A DNA stretch of 64,000 bases from Niveispirillum irakense DSM 11586 (GCF_000429645.1 NZ_KE386934.1:496001-560000); one strand, 5' to 3'; positions 41,456-50,419 are shown, numbered from the stretch's first letter. Notes: generated by a model from the letters alone, not told the origin. Translations and numbers: made by a program.

Positions 41456-42454
41456 TCAACCGCTTTTGGAAATCTTCTGAGTCATACCTGACATGATGTT
41501 GTCATAAAATTTCTTATAAGACGCATCATCGGACAGATTATGAGGATCGACCCTAAAGGCATCCTTCATCTGGTTGCGGAACCAGGTGAGTTGTCGCTTG
41601 GCATAGTTGCGGGTCATTTGTTGCGCCCGCGCTGTCGCGTCTGCGGGCGTCAATTCCCCCAGCAGCAAGGCGCGCAATTCCGGCACGCCCAGCGCCTTGC
41701 AGGCCGGCAGGCTGGGATCAAGGCCCAGCGCATCGAAAGCGGCCACTTCCGCCAGCGCCCCTTCCGCCAGCATCAGATCAAAACGGCGGTCGCATTGGGC
41801 GTAAAGCCGGTCACGCGGCGGCTCCACCACCAGGGACGTGAAGGCAAGGTGCGTCGGTACGTCACGCGGCGGTGCCGCCTGCCAGTCGCTGATGGATCGG
41901 CCTGTTGCGTGGATCACCTCCCAGGCACGGATCAATCGCTGGCTGTCGGTCGGATGCAGGCGGACTGCGGTAACGGGGTCGATTTCCGCCAGCCGCGCAT
42001 GCAGCGCAACACTGCCGATATCAGCCTGTAAATCCATGGCCGCCTGACGCGTCTCTGCGGGGATATCCGGAATATCGGACAGTCCATTCATCAGGGATCG
42101 CAAATACAGCCCCGTCCCCCCCACCACAATCGGCAGCCGGCCCGCCCCGTGGGCAGCATCAATTTCCGCCAGCGCCAGTTCACGCCAGCGCGCCGCACTC
42201 ATCCGGATGGAGGATGGCACAATTCCATAAAGCCGATGGGGTACCGCCGCCTCGTCCGCCGGCGAGGGACGGGCCGTGATAATCCGCAGCTCAGCATAGA
42301 CCTGCATGCTGTCGGCATTGATCACCACCCCATCAGCGTCCCTGGCCAATCGCAGGGCGAGGCCGGATTTGCCACTGGCTGTCGGGCCACCGATGACCAG
42401 GACGGGCCGCGCGGAAGGGGCGGACGGGGGCGAAGGGGGTAGGACGGGAACCAT
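41456..42454 (-). CDS. miaA: tRNA dimethylallyltransferase
   Basis: This 332-residue enzyme prenylates A37 of tRNAs that read UNN codons. It has the P-loop IGGPTASGKSGLAL near residue 21, INADSMQVYAELRIITARPSP near residue 45, and the C-terminal RNYAKRQLTWFRNQ. The ATG at 42454 is chosen; 33 upstream codons lie in the intergenic region. It is convergent with ilvB downstream (same strand) and divergent from the OpgC gene. Confidence 0.95.
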   Translation of the reverse strand: MVPVLPPSPPSAPSARPVLVIGGPTASGKSGLALRLARDADGVVINADSMQVYAELRIITARPSPADEAAVPHRLYGIVPSSIRMSAARWRELALAEIDAAHGAGRLPIVVGGTGLYLRSLMNGLSDIPDIPAETRQAAMDLQADIGSVALHARLAEIDPVTAVRLHPTDSQRLIRAWEVIHATGRSISDWQAAPPRDVPTHLAFTSLVVEPPRDRLYAQCDRRFDLMLAEGALAEVAAFDALGLDPSLPACKALGVPELRALLLGELTPADATARAQQMTRNYAKRQLTWFRNQMKDAFRVDPHNLSDDASYKKFYDNIMSGMTQKISKSG

Positions 42455-42657
42455 CGGGCTCAAGAAGCACTCTATATATGATTGCGGAATGGCGTTTGGG
42501 GCCGGGCGATCTGTCTTCCGGGCTAGGTAGGCTTTGTTACGCCAATGTGGCAAGGCTGCCCTGCCCGGCGATAGCCAGAAAATTCACCCTCCCTTGCCAT
42601 AATTTCCGCGTTTCATGCGTTGGTGGCGGGTTAAGGCCGGTGAGGAGGCGTAAAGCC

Positions 42658-43860
42658 ATGCGGGATCTGCGCATTGATTTTTTCAGGGGCCTGGCGCTGT
42701 GCGCCATTTTCCTGAACCATATCCCCGGCAAGGCCACGACTCTGACCTGGCGGCATTACGGCTTCTCCGATGCAGCCGATACCTTTGTTTTTCTGGCCGG
42801 CTTCAGCGCGGCGCTCGCCTGGGGTGCCAGCTTCCGGGGTGAAAAAGACCCCGCCATCGGCCGGGCCAACGCCCGCAACCGGGCCTGGCATCTGTACCGC
42901 ACCCATCTGGGTGTTGTGGCCGCCATGCTGATCCTGGTTACCGCAGGCGCCTGGGTTTATGCCAATCCCGGCATCAAGCAGATGATGGGCTTGGGCTATC
43001 TGGGCTCCAACCCGGCGGAGGGTTGGTTGCAGGTGGCGGTCCTGGCCTATCTGCCCAATCTGGGTGATATTCTGCCCATGTATATCGTCTTCATCGGCTC
43101 CCTGGCGCTGCTGGGGCCGGCGATTGCACGCTATCCGCTGGCAGCGCTTGCTATGTCCTGCGCGGTTTGGGTCTGGGCCGGCATGTATAATATCGCGCCC
43201 CCGTCCCATCCCAATGGCGGGACGTGGTTCTTCAATCCCCTGTGCTGGCAATTCCTGTTTGTCACCGGCTTCGTGCTGGGCAACCGGGTTTCCAGTGGCA
43301 AGCCCGTACCGCGCCACCCGCTGCTGATGGCTGCCGCCTCCGGCATGCTGCTTTACGCCCTTCTGGCCACGGCCCCGTGGCACATGCTGGGCATCGGGCG
43401 CGATTTCCGGGTGTTCGATCCCGACACGCTGATCCCCCATGGCAAATCGACGCTGGAGATCGGTCGTCTGCTGCATTTCCTGGCGCTGGCTTATGTCATT
43501 TCCGCTCTGATCCGGCCGGATGCACGGTTCTTCTCGACCACCATCGGCAATCTGTTCAGCACACTGGGCCGCCACAGCCTGCCGGTCTTTGTTGGTGGGG
43601 TGCTGCTTTCCACGGTCTGGACAATCCTGATCCAGCAGACCCCCACCACCAACGCCATGGAATGGATGATGGGTCTGTCCGGTCTGCTGATCCTGTTTGC
43701 CATCGGCATGGTATGGGAACGCAACCGCCAGGAAGAGCGCCGCCTTGCCAAAGCGGCCAAGGCCGCCGCTGCCCGCCCCCTGGTCACCGCTATGGCAAAG
43801 GGGGAAAGCGCCACCCCGGTTGCTATCCCGGTGCCGGCGGATACAAGGGTTCCAACCTGA
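42658..43860 (+). CDS. OpgC domain membrane acyltransferase
   Basis: This 400-residue inner-membrane protein has about ten helices and the OpgC/acyltransferase-3-like start MRDLRIDFFRGLALCAIFLNHIP, with FVFLAGFSAALAWG near residue 42 and PLCWQFLFVTGFVLG near residue 196. OpgC proteins add succinyl groups to periplasmic glucans; the substrate here is inferred from the family. A strong AGGAGG sits 9 bases before the ATG at 42658, so the 60 upstream in-frame codons are not used. The tail is Ala/Arg-rich. A hairpin terminator follows. Confidence 0.85.
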   Translation: MRDLRIDFFRGLALCAIFLNHIPGKATTLTWRHYGFSDAADTFVFLAGFSAALAWGASFRGEKDPAIGRANARNRAWHLYRTHLGVVAAMLILVTAGAWVYANPGIKQMMGLGYLGSNPAEGWLQVAVLAYLPNLGDILPMYIVFIGSLALLGPAIARYPLAALAMSCAVWVWAGMYNIAPPSHPNGGTWFFNPLCWQFLFVTGFVLGNRVSSGKPVPRHPLLMAAASGMLLYALLATAPWHMLGIGRDFRVFDPDTLIPHGKSTLEIGRLLHFLALAYVISALIRPDARFFSTTIGNLFSTLGRHSLPVFVGGVLLSTVWTILIQQTPTTNAMEWMMGLSGLLILFAIGMVWERNRQEERRLAKAAKAAAARPLVTAMAKGESATPVAIPVPADTRVPT

Positions 43861-43885
43861 TCCCTGTACCCTGTATTTATTTGTG

Positions 43886-43918
43886 ATCGGCCGGGCCTGA
43901 TGGTCCGGCCGATTTCAT
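43886..43918 (+). terminator. Terminator downstream of the OpgC gene
   Basis: A perfect 9-bp stem ATCGGCCGG/CCGGCCGAT with a 10-base loop is followed by TTCATTT, 25 bases after the stop codon. Confidence 0.75.
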
Positions 43919-44039
43919 TTCCATCCTTCATGACCGCCCCGTCCGGGAAACATTGCCGATCCGCGCTGCCGCGCCATTGCATCCCTTCCCTCCAACGGCG
44001 ATAAGGGCGGCAATCGACCAACTCCTGGACGGGATCGAC

Positions 44040-44939
44040 ATGCCCCAGACGCTGACCCTCATCGCCAACCCCGCCGCCCCGGTGCTGGACGATGCCCTGG
44101 CCAAGGCCGCCCGTGCCGCTCTGGCCGATCTGGGGGCTTCCACCTCCCCCGCAGACTGGCTGGCGCCGGGTATCGCCTGCGACATCGCCTTTGACGGGCT
44201 GAATGATGATCAGGCCCAGGCAGCAGCGGCCAAGGCGCTGGCGGGCCAGCCGGTTGATATCGTGGCGCAGGCCACCGAGGGGCGGCGCAAATCCGTGCTG
44301 GTCGCCGATATGGAATCCACCATCATTCAGCAGGAAATGCTGGACGAATTGGGGGAACTGGTGGGTGCCCGCGACCGCATCGCCGCCATTACTGCCCGCG
44401 CCATGAATGGTGAGATCGACTTCAAAGGCGCACTGCGGGAGCGGGTGGCCCTGCTGGCCGGGCTGGATGCGGGCGTGCTGACCGATATGATCAGCCGTAT
44501 CACCTGGATGCCCGGTGCGCCCAGCCTGATCGCTACGCTGAAGAAGCATGGCGTTTATTGCGCACTGGTGTCCGGCGGGTTCAAGACCTTCACCGCCCAT
44601 GTCGCCGCCCAATTGGGCTTTGACGAGGATCAGGCCAATGATCTGGTGGTTGAAGGCGGCAAGCTGACCGGCCTGCCGACAGAGCCGATCCTAGACAAGG
44701 ATGCCAAACTGCAAGCGTTGATCCGCATCGCCGGCGCCCGGCGCGTGCCTGTGGCCGCCAGCATCACCGTGGGCGACGGCGCCAATGACCTGCCCATGTT
44801 GCAGGCCGCTGGCATCGGCGTCGCCTTCCATGCCAAGCCCACCGTGGCGGCGCAGGCGCGCGCCTGCATCAATCATGGTGACCTGACAGCCCTGCTTTAT
44901 ATCCAAGGCTACCGGGCCGGCGAAATCGTCACCCCCTGA
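44040..44939 (+). CDS. serB: Phosphoserine phosphatase
   Basis: This 299-residue HAD-family enzyme removes phosphate in the last step of serine synthesis. Motif I reads VADMEST with nucleophile Asp90; the usual second Asp of DxDST is Glu92. Motif II is ALVSGGFKTF, motif III includes LDKDAKLQAL and motif IV is VGDGANDLPML. The N-terminal 80 residues are an ACT-like extension. The ATG at 44040 is preferred over one 29 codons earlier. A gap of 16 bases leads to the TauE gene. Confidence 0.93.
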   Translation: MPQTLTLIANPAAPVLDDALAKAARAALADLGASTSPADWLAPGIACDIAFDGLNDDQAQAAAAKALAGQPVDIVAQATEGRRKSVLVADMESTIIQQEMLDELGELVGARDRIAAITARAMNGEIDFKGALRERVALLAGLDAGVLTDMISRITWMPGAPSLIATLKKHGVYCALVSGGFKTFTAHVAAQLGFDEDQANDLVVEGGKLTGLPTEPILDKDAKLQALIRIAGARRVPVAASITVGDGANDLPMLQAAGIGVAFHAKPTVAAQARACINHGDLTALLYIQGYRAGEIVTP

Positions 44940-44955
44940 CAGGCACCTGCCCATC

Positions 44956-45714
44956 ATGCCCGATCTGGCCGCCCTGGCGGTTCACCTGCCGACATTAGGA
45001 CAGGCCATCGGGCTGCTGCTGGTGGCCCTGGTCGCGGGTATTATCCGGGGGCTGACCGGGTTTGGCGCCGCGCTGATCATCGTGCCCTGCCTGTCCCTGT
45101 TCTTGAGCCCGGCAGAGGCGGTGCCCACCAGCGTGGCCGCCATCGCCACTACCAACCTTCCCTTGCTGCGCGGGGCGGTGAAGGAAGGGGACCGGCGGAT
45201 GGTGCTGCTGTTCCTGGCCGGCTGCCTGCCGACCATCCCGCTGGGCGTTTACCTTCTGGCATCGCTTCCGCCCGATCTGGTGCGCCGCGCCATCGGCATC
45301 TGCGTGATCATCGCGGCCCTTTTGTTGCTGAACAGACGCTTCCGCCTGACCCGTCCGGGCTGGGGGCTGAAAATGGCAGCGGGTGGCATTGGGGGCTTTT
45401 TGAACGGTGCCGTGGGCATGGGCGGCCCGCCAGTGATCCTCACCGTGCTGGCCATGCCCCTCTCTCCCCTCACAGCGCGGGCGACACTGATCCTCTATTT
45501 CACGGGGCTGAACCTGCTTTCCATCGCAAGCCTGTGGTGGCAGGGGCTTTTCAGCCCACATACGTTGATCTGGTCCTTACTGATGATCCCGCCACTGGTC
45601 GGCGCCGCGCGGTTGGGAGAGCTCTGGTTTCGCCGCAATGGCGGCAGCCAGTTCCGCCCCATCGCCATCGGGCTGCTGGTGATCACCGGTATCGTCGCCC
45701 TCTTGCGGCCATGA
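44956..45714 (+). CDS. Sulfite exporter TauE/SafE family protein
   Basis: This 252-residue inner-membrane protein has about eight helices in two repeats, with IIRGLTGFGAALIIVPCLSLF near residue 29 and GGIGGFLNGAVGMGGPPVIL near residue 143, the pseudo-symmetric motifs of the TauE/SafE (TSUP) family. Members export sulfite, sulfoacetate or other anions; the substrate is not readable. No strong ribosome site is seen, and it probably follows serB in one transcript. Confidence 0.88.
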   Translation: MPDLAALAVHLPTLGQAIGLLLVALVAGIIRGLTGFGAALIIVPCLSLFLSPAEAVPTSVAAIATTNLPLLRGAVKEGDRRMVLLFLAGCLPTIPLGVYLLASLPPDLVRRAIGICVIIAALLLLNRRFRLTRPGWGLKMAAGGIGGFLNGAVGMGGPPVILTVLAMPLSPLTARATLILYFTGLNLLSIASLWWQGLFSPHTLIWSLLMIPPLVGAARLGELWFRRNGGSQFRPIAIGLLVITGIVALLRP

Positions 45715-45745
45715 CATTGTTGCGGTTGTCACCGCCGGCCCTTTG

Positions 45746-45783
45746 ATCAACCATATTCCCCTCACGGGGGGAGTATGGTTGAT
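45746..45783 (+). promoter_or_regulatory. 15-bp inverted repeat enclosing the LysE ribosome site and start codon
   Basis: Arms at 45746-45760 and 45769-45783 pair over 15 positions (14 Watson-Crick plus one G-U in RNA) around an 8-base loop. The right arm contains the G-rich ribosome site and the first two bases of the ATG at 45782. As RNA this would hide the start of the LysE-type exporter; as DNA it could be an operator. Confidence 0.75.
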
Positions 45784-46420
45784 GGCCCTGATACCGTTCG
45801 ATACGCTGGTCCTCTTTATGACAGCCGCCCTGGCACTCAACCTGACCCCAGGCCCGGACATGTTGTTCTGCCTGGGCAGCGGGGTCAGTCGAGGGCCCAA
45901 AGCGGGTATCGCCGCAGCCTTGGGCGTATCTGCTGGCGCCATGGTCCATACAGCCGCTGCCGCTTTCGGTTTGGCGGGGCTCTTGATGGCCTCTCCGACC
46001 TTATTTGAAATTATTCGCTGGGTGGGGGCGGCTTATCTGGTCTGGCTGGCCTGGACGACATGGCGGGCCCCTCCGCTGATCCCGCACCAGCAGAACCCCC
46101 ATGGCAAGCCTGTGACAGGCCATCTGTTCCTGCGGGGAGCCGTGACCAACATTCTGAACCCCAAGGTCGCCATCTTCTTCGTGGCCTTCCTGCCCCATTT
46201 TATCGATCCCGCGCGGGGCAGCGTGGTGGTCCAAGCATTGATCCTGGGCACCTTGATGAATATGTCCGGCACAGTGGTCAACGCCCTGGTCGGGGCTGGC
46301 GCCGGCGGCCTGGGCCAGCGTCTGGCCCAAAATCCCATCGCTCCGCGGTTATTGAACCGGTTCTCCGCCACGATCTTTCTGGGCCTTGCCGTCCGACTGG
46401 GCCTGTTGAGCCGGGCCTGA
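45782..46420 (+). CDS. LysE family amino-acid/metabolite exporter
   Basis: This 212-residue inner-membrane protein has about six helices, opening with ALALNLTPGPDMLFCLGSGVSRGPKAG, the LysE/RhtB signature, and with NPKVAIFFVAFLPHF near residue 140. Members export amino acids or related compounds such as homoserine lactone; the substrate is unknown. The ATG at 45782 is preferred; an in-frame TTG at 45743 would instead make the inverted repeat coding. Confidence 0.87.
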   Translation: MALIPFDTLVLFMTAALALNLTPGPDMLFCLGSGVSRGPKAGIAAALGVSAGAMVHTAAAAFGLAGLLMASPTLFEIIRWVGAAYLVWLAWTTWRAPPLIPHQQNPHGKPVTGHLFLRGAVTNILNPKVAIFFVAFLPHFIDPARGSVVVQALILGTLMNMSGTVVNALVGAGAGGLGQRLAQNPIAPRLLNRFSATIFLGLAVRLGLLSRA

Positions 46421-46480
46421 ACCGGTTCGTTCAATCGAATCGATTTGATCATCTTCAGGGGTGAAGAACGCCCCTTGAGT

Positions 46481-46516
46481 AAAAACAAAAAACGCGGCAT
46501 CCGAACCGGACCCGCG
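46481..46516 (-). terminator. Terminator of tRNA-Ser (GCT)
   Basis: Stem CGCGG/CCGCG extended by an inner CCG/CGG pairing is followed on the minus strand by TTTTTTGTTTTT. It lies 28 bases past the tRNA. Confidence 0.75.
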
Positions 46517-46544
46517 CCTATAAACACTGATTAACTAAGCAGGA

Positions 46545-46636
46545 TGGCGGAGGGGATGGGATTCGAACCCACGATACCAGTTTCCCGGTATGACGGTTTA
46601 GCAAACCGTTGCCTTCAGCCGCTCGGCCACCCCTCC
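46545..46636 (-). tRNA. tRNA-Ser (GCT)
   Basis: This 92-base class II tRNA has acceptor GGAGGGG/CCCCTCC, anticodon loop TTGCTAA (GCT), a long variable arm (CATACCGGGAAACTGGTATC) and T-loop TTCGAAT, with encoded CCA. Confidence 0.96.
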
Positions 46637-46687
46637 GCACCTGATCGCTGCCGTCCCCTGCGGGGCCGACCGCGTCGGTGAGACGGG

Positions 46688-46716
46688 TGTTTAAGGGCAT
46701 GAAGCGGGCTTGTCAA
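46688..46716 (-). promoter_or_regulatory. Promoter of tRNA-Ser (GCT)
   Basis: The minus strand has a perfect -35 TTGACA, a 17-base spacer and -10 TAAACA, about 50 bases upstream of the tRNA. Confidence 0.78.
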
Positions 46717-46850
46717 CGGGCCTGCGTCATACCATTCTAAAAAGATGAAACGCTGCACCTGTGGCGGATCAGGCCGGGCGGGGGCGTCCCGGCACCAAAC
46801 TTAGGAAACTGGCGGAAAATAAGCGTTTTCCCCTTGCTGGAGGTCGAACC

Positions 46851-47588
46851 ATGTTCGGACGTCATGCCCCTGCGCCGCATCGGCCTGTCGCTGCATTGCC
46901 TGCCATGCGCGCAGAATCACTTCCCCACCCCCTTACCCGTGCTGTGGGCATCCTCGGTCTTTCGCTGGCTTTGCTTGTCGGCGCTGCCAACGGCGCCTAT
47001 GCAAAAAGCGCCTGGGACAGCGTTGAATCCAAAAAGCCCCCCGCTCTGCCGACCGAAGGGTTGACCGAGCAGGACCATGATTCGCTGGACAAGCTTTATA
47101 TCCGCCCCGGCGTGGATCTGGCTGCCTATGGCAAAGTAACGCTGGCCCCCATTGATACGGCGGTGGAACGCCGCTTCGATGAGGTGCTTCTGTCCAACCG
47201 GGACCGCGACCATGCGGTGGAATATCTGACAAAGCGGCTGAAGGATTCCTTCGGCTCGGCTTTGGTGGATCAGGCTGGTCCCGGCGTGCTGACGCTGAAG
47301 ATCACCATCACGGAATATGTGCCTAACCGGGCCTTCCATGCGGAAAAGCGGAATGGCTCGCGCGTGGATCGGGTTTATTCAGTGGGTCAGGCGGCCTTCC
47401 AGGCTGTGCTGACCGATAGCCAGACCGGACAGGTGGTGGCCGTGGCCGCCGATGCCGATATGGGCCTGCCCTTCCCCGATAATGTGAACGCCTACACCAT
47501 CTATGGTGACGCGGATCGCTTCACCCAGCGTTTCGCCAAGCATCTGGCCAAGGTGGTTTTGAAGCCGGAACCGGTCACCGGCAGCTAA
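46851..47588 (+). CDS. Secreted protein, DUF3313-like
   Basis: This 245-residue protein has a long N-terminal region with a hydrophobic signal segment (about residues 30-50, ending GAYAKSAWD) and a mature domain containing GVDLAAYGKVTLAPIDTAVERRF and VLTLKITITEYVPNRAF, a pattern like DUF3313 lipoprotein-type proteins. No lipobox Cys is present, so it is probably periplasmic. A GGAGG ribosome site precedes the ATG at 46851. A strong terminator follows. Confidence 0.65.
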   Translation: MFGRHAPAPHRPVAALPAMRAESLPHPLTRAVGILGLSLALLVGAANGAYAKSAWDSVESKKPPALPTEGLTEQDHDSLDKLYIRPGVDLAAYGKVTLAPIDTAVERRFDEVLLSNRDRDHAVEYLTKRLKDSFGSALVDQAGPGVLTLKITITEYVPNRAFHAEKRNGSRVDRVYSVGQAAFQAVLTDSQTGQVVAVAADADMGLPFPDNVNAYTIYGDADRFTQRFAKHLAKVVLKPEPVTGS

Positions 47589-47619
47589 GCAGCGCGGAAA
47601 GGCCGCTGGTATCATGCAC

Positions 47620-47654
47620 AAAAGCCCCGGCGTGACCAACCTGCCGGGGCTTTT
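47620..47654. terminator. Bidirectional terminator between the DUF3313-like gene and the arabinofuranosidase gene
   Basis: Stem AAAAGCCCCGGC/GCCGGGGCTTTT (12 bp) with an 11-base loop lies 31 bases after the plus-strand stop and 27 bases beyond the minus-strand stop of the facing gene. Confidence 0.88.
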
Positions 47655-47681
47655 CCTTTCCAGGATAATGGGGCGTGTCCT

Positions 47682-49277
47682 TTATTCGATCGTCAGCACC
47701 ACGACCGATTTGGCCGGCAGGTCAATGGTCAGGCTGTCGCCCCGGCCCTTGGCGCCATTGAAGGCAACGGGCTGTATCTGATGGGGCTGGTCAAAGCTGT
47801 TGCGCGTGTCCATGGCCGGACCGGTCAGCACACGGCCACTGATCTTGCGGGCGGAGGCCCCCTCCAGCTTGGCGCTGACGCTGGCCGGCCGGTTCGGGTC
47901 CAGGTTGGCCAGGGTCAGATGCAGGGTGCCTGACGCATCACGCGACGCACCCGCATGCACGGCCGGCACGGTGAAACCGGCATGGCTGTAGTCCGGTGCC
48001 TTGATATCGACCGGGATATAAGCAGCCCCCTGATGCACGTTGAACATCTCGAACACGTGATAGGTGGGGGTCAGCAGCATCTTCTCCTTATCGGTCAGGA
48101 TCATGGCCTGCAGCACATTCACCATCTGGGCGATGTTGGTCATCTTCACCCGGTCGGCATGCTGCTGGAAAATATGGAAATTGACCGCCGCGACCAGCGC
48201 GTCGCGCAGCGTGTTCTGCTGATACAGGAAGCCCGGATTGGTCCCCGGCTCCACATCATACCAGGTGCCCCATTCGTCGATGATCATGCCGACACGCTTC
48301 TGCGGGTCGTATTTATCCATCGCCGCCGCATGGCCCTTGATGATTGTTTCCATCTGGAGCGTGCGGGACAGGGTGGAAATCCACTGATCCTCGTTGAAGC
48401 CCGTGGCCGGGCCCTTCTTCTTCCAGTCGCCGGTGGGCAGGGTGTAATAATGCAGGGTCAGGCCATCCATGGCTTTGCCGGCTTCCCGCATCATCACTTC
48501 AGTGAAATTGTAATCCTTGTCATTGGAGCCAGAGGCGAATTCCTGCGGGCCGTTGCGGCCGCCAGCCTTGCGGACGAAGGTGACATAATGCCGGTGCAGG
48601 TCAGCGGCATATTCCGGCCGCATGCCGCCACCGCAGCCCCAAGTCTCGTTCCCGACGCCGAAATAATCCAGCTTCCAGGGTTTATCGCGGCCATTCTTCC
48701 GCCGTTCCTCCGCCAGGGTCGACTTGGTGTCGGAGGTCATATATTCGATCCATTCCGCCATCTCCCGCGGGGTGCCGGTGCCGAGATTGCCGTTCACATA
48801 GGCCTTGGTGCCCAGCATCTCTACCAGATCGAAGAACTCGTGCGTGCCGAAGGCATTATCCTCGCCCACGCCGCCCCAGGTCGTGTTTACGCGTACCGGG
48901 CGTTCAGCACGGGGGCCAACCCCGTCGCGCCAGTTATATTCATCCGCGAAGCAGCCGCCGGGCCAGCGCAGTACCGGCACCTTCATCTTCTTCAGCGCAT
49001 CAACCACGTCATTGCGCAGGCCGCGTGTGTTGGGAATGGAGGAATCCGGGCCCACCCACAGGCCCTCATAGATGGAACGGCCCAGATGTTCGGCGAACTG
49101 GCCGTAAATCTCCGGCGCGATGGTGGGGCCGGGCTGGCTGGCCCTGACCGTCAATTCAGCCTTCACCGGCGCCGGTTGGGCGAAGGAGGGCAACGCCGTG
49201 CCGGCCAGCAGGGCCAGACCGGCAAGGGTGGCGGCAAAGCCGCGCCGATGGATGGGTTTGAACATCGTGCGTTTCAT
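47682..49277 (-). CDS. Alpha-L-arabinofuranosidase, glycoside hydrolase family 51
   Basis: This 531-residue secreted enzyme releases L-arabinose from arabinan and arabinoxylan side chains. After a signal peptide (about residues 1-33, ending PSFAQ) comes a (beta/alpha)8 barrel with the acid/base Glu211 in GVGNETWGCGGG and the nucleophile Glu335 in IIDEWGTWYD, and a C-terminal beta domain. RWPGGCFADEYNWRDGVGPR near residue 105 is diagnostic. The start could also be the ATG at 49265. It lies 93 bases after the FAH-family gene on the same strand, and the cluster suggests growth on plant cell wall arabinose. Confidence 0.92.
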   Translation of the reverse strand: MKRTMFKPIHRRGFAATLAGLALLAGTALPSFAQPAPVKAELTVRASQPGPTIAPEIYGQFAEHLGRSIYEGLWVGPDSSIPNTRGLRNDVVDALKKMKVPVLRWPGGCFADEYNWRDGVGPRAERPVRVNTTWGGVGEDNAFGTHEFFDLVEMLGTKAYVNGNLGTGTPREMAEWIEYMTSDTKSTLAEERRKNGRDKPWKLDYFGVGNETWGCGGGMRPEYAADLHRHYVTFVRKAGGRNGPQEFASGSNDKDYNFTEVMMREAGKAMDGLTLHYYTLPTGDWKKKGPATGFNEDQWISTLSRTLQMETIIKGHAAAMDKYDPQKRVGMIIDEWGTWYDVEPGTNPGFLYQQNTLRDALVAAVNFHIFQQHADRVKMTNIAQMVNVLQAMILTDKEKMLLTPTYHVFEMFNVHQGAAYIPVDIKAPDYSHAGFTVPAVHAGASRDASGTLHLTLANLDPNRPASVSAKLEGASARKISGRVLTGPAMDTRNSFDQPHQIQPVAFNGAKGRGDSLTIDLPAKSVVVLTIE

Positions 49278-49333
49278 CCCTGGACATTTCCCCTGCTTAT
49301 GGCCGTGGCCCCGCACCTGTCTTCAACAGGGCG

Positions 49334-49355
49334 ACGCCACGGCGTTGTTTTTTTT
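49334..49355 (+). terminator. Plus-strand terminator-like hairpin inside the minus-strand arabinose operon
   Basis: Stem ACGCC/GGCGT with a 2-base loop followed by TG and eight T is oriented for plus-strand transcription, yet no plus-strand gene ends here. It sits in the 93-base gap between the FAH-family gene and the arabinofuranosidase gene. The short stem makes function uncertain. Confidence 0.35.
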
Positions 49356-49370
49356 AAACAGACCGCTGCA

Positions 49371-50366
49371 TCACAGGCTGCGGATCACCGGTACCGGCTG
49401 GTCCACCACGGTCAGCGCATTGCGCAGCGGCAGACCAAAGGGTGCTGCCTCCACCTCGAACACATCGCCGGGGCGGGTGGTGAAACCGTCACTGAAGGAC
49501 AGGGTGGCCGTGCCGAAATAATGCACATGCACATCGCCCGGACGGCGGAACAGCGCGTACTTGAAATGGTGATGTTCCAGGTTGGCCAGGCTGTGGCTCA
49601 TATGCGCTTCCCCGGACAGGAAGGGCTTTTCCCAGACGATTTCACCATCACGGCGGATACGGGATGCGCCCCGCACATCGTCGGGCAGCGGGCCGACCAG
49701 CAGTTCCGGCCCGAAGGAGCAATGGCGCAGCTTGGAATGGGCGAGATAGAGATAGTTCTGCCGTTCCGTCACATGGTCGGAAAACTCATTGCCCACGGCA
49801 TAACCGATGCGGAACGGCGTACCATCCGGCCCGATGATATAAAGCCCGACAATCTCCGGCTCTTCCCCGCCATCCAGCGCGAAGGAGGGGGACGGCATGG
49901 CCGCATCCGGATCGGCGATGATGGAGCCATCGCCCTTATAGAACCATTCCGGCTGGGCACCCACTTGGCCCGTGGCAGGCTTGCCACCTTCCAGACCCAG
50001 GCGGAACATCTTCATCGAATCGGTCTGCTTGGCCGGATCGGCCAGATCCTTGTGCATCTTGTCCCGGCCCTCGGCGGAACCAAGATGGGTCAGGCCCGTA
50101 CCGGTCACAAATAAATGGGCCGGATCCGGATGATCCAGCGGCGCCAGTACCTGGCCTGCTTCCAGCAGGGCCGCAACATCCACCGGCTCCCCCAGCCCCT
50201 GTGAGTGAACCTGGGACGCCAGATCATGGCCGGCGGCAATAGCGGCAACAGCCAGTGCATAGGTGCTGGACACGCCTTTGACCTGTCGCGCCTCGCCCCC
50301 GTCCACGCGCGCGGCAACCGCCCGCGCACCCTGGGCATCCCGATATTGTATGAGGCGCAACGCCAT
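49371..50366 (-). CDS. Fumarylacetoacetate hydrolase-superfamily protein, GguC/AraD1-like
   Basis: This 331-residue protein starts MALRLIQYRDAQG and has VTGTGLTHLGSAEGRDKMH near residue 88, AVGNEFSDHVTERQNYLY near residue 190 and FSDGFTTRPGDVFEVEA near residue 295, the metal-binding fold of the FAH superfamily. Relatives are found in L-arabinose and L-fuconate gene sets (GguC/AraD1), where a role as 2-keto-3-deoxy-sugar-acid dehydratase is likely. A clear AGGAG ribosome site fixes the ATG at 50366. It is divergent from the GntR gene. Confidence 0.82.
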   Translation of the reverse strand: MALRLIQYRDAQGARAVAARVDGGEARQVKGVSSTYALAVAAIAAGHDLASQVHSQGLGEPVDVAALLEAGQVLAPLDHPDPAHLFVTGTGLTHLGSAEGRDKMHKDLADPAKQTDSMKMFRLGLEGGKPATGQVGAQPEWFYKGDGSIIADPDAAMPSPSFALDGGEEPEIVGLYIIGPDGTPFRIGYAVGNEFSDHVTERQNYLYLAHSKLRHCSFGPELLVGPLPDDVRGASRIRRDGEIVWEKPFLSGEAHMSHSLANLEHHHFKYALFRRPGDVHVHYFGTATLSFSDGFTTRPGDVFEVEAAPFGLPLRNALTVVDQPVPVIRSL

Positions 50367-50419
50367 CTGGCTCTCCTGGATTATTGATAACAGCGGCCAC
50401 TGCCGCTTATTGACGCATG

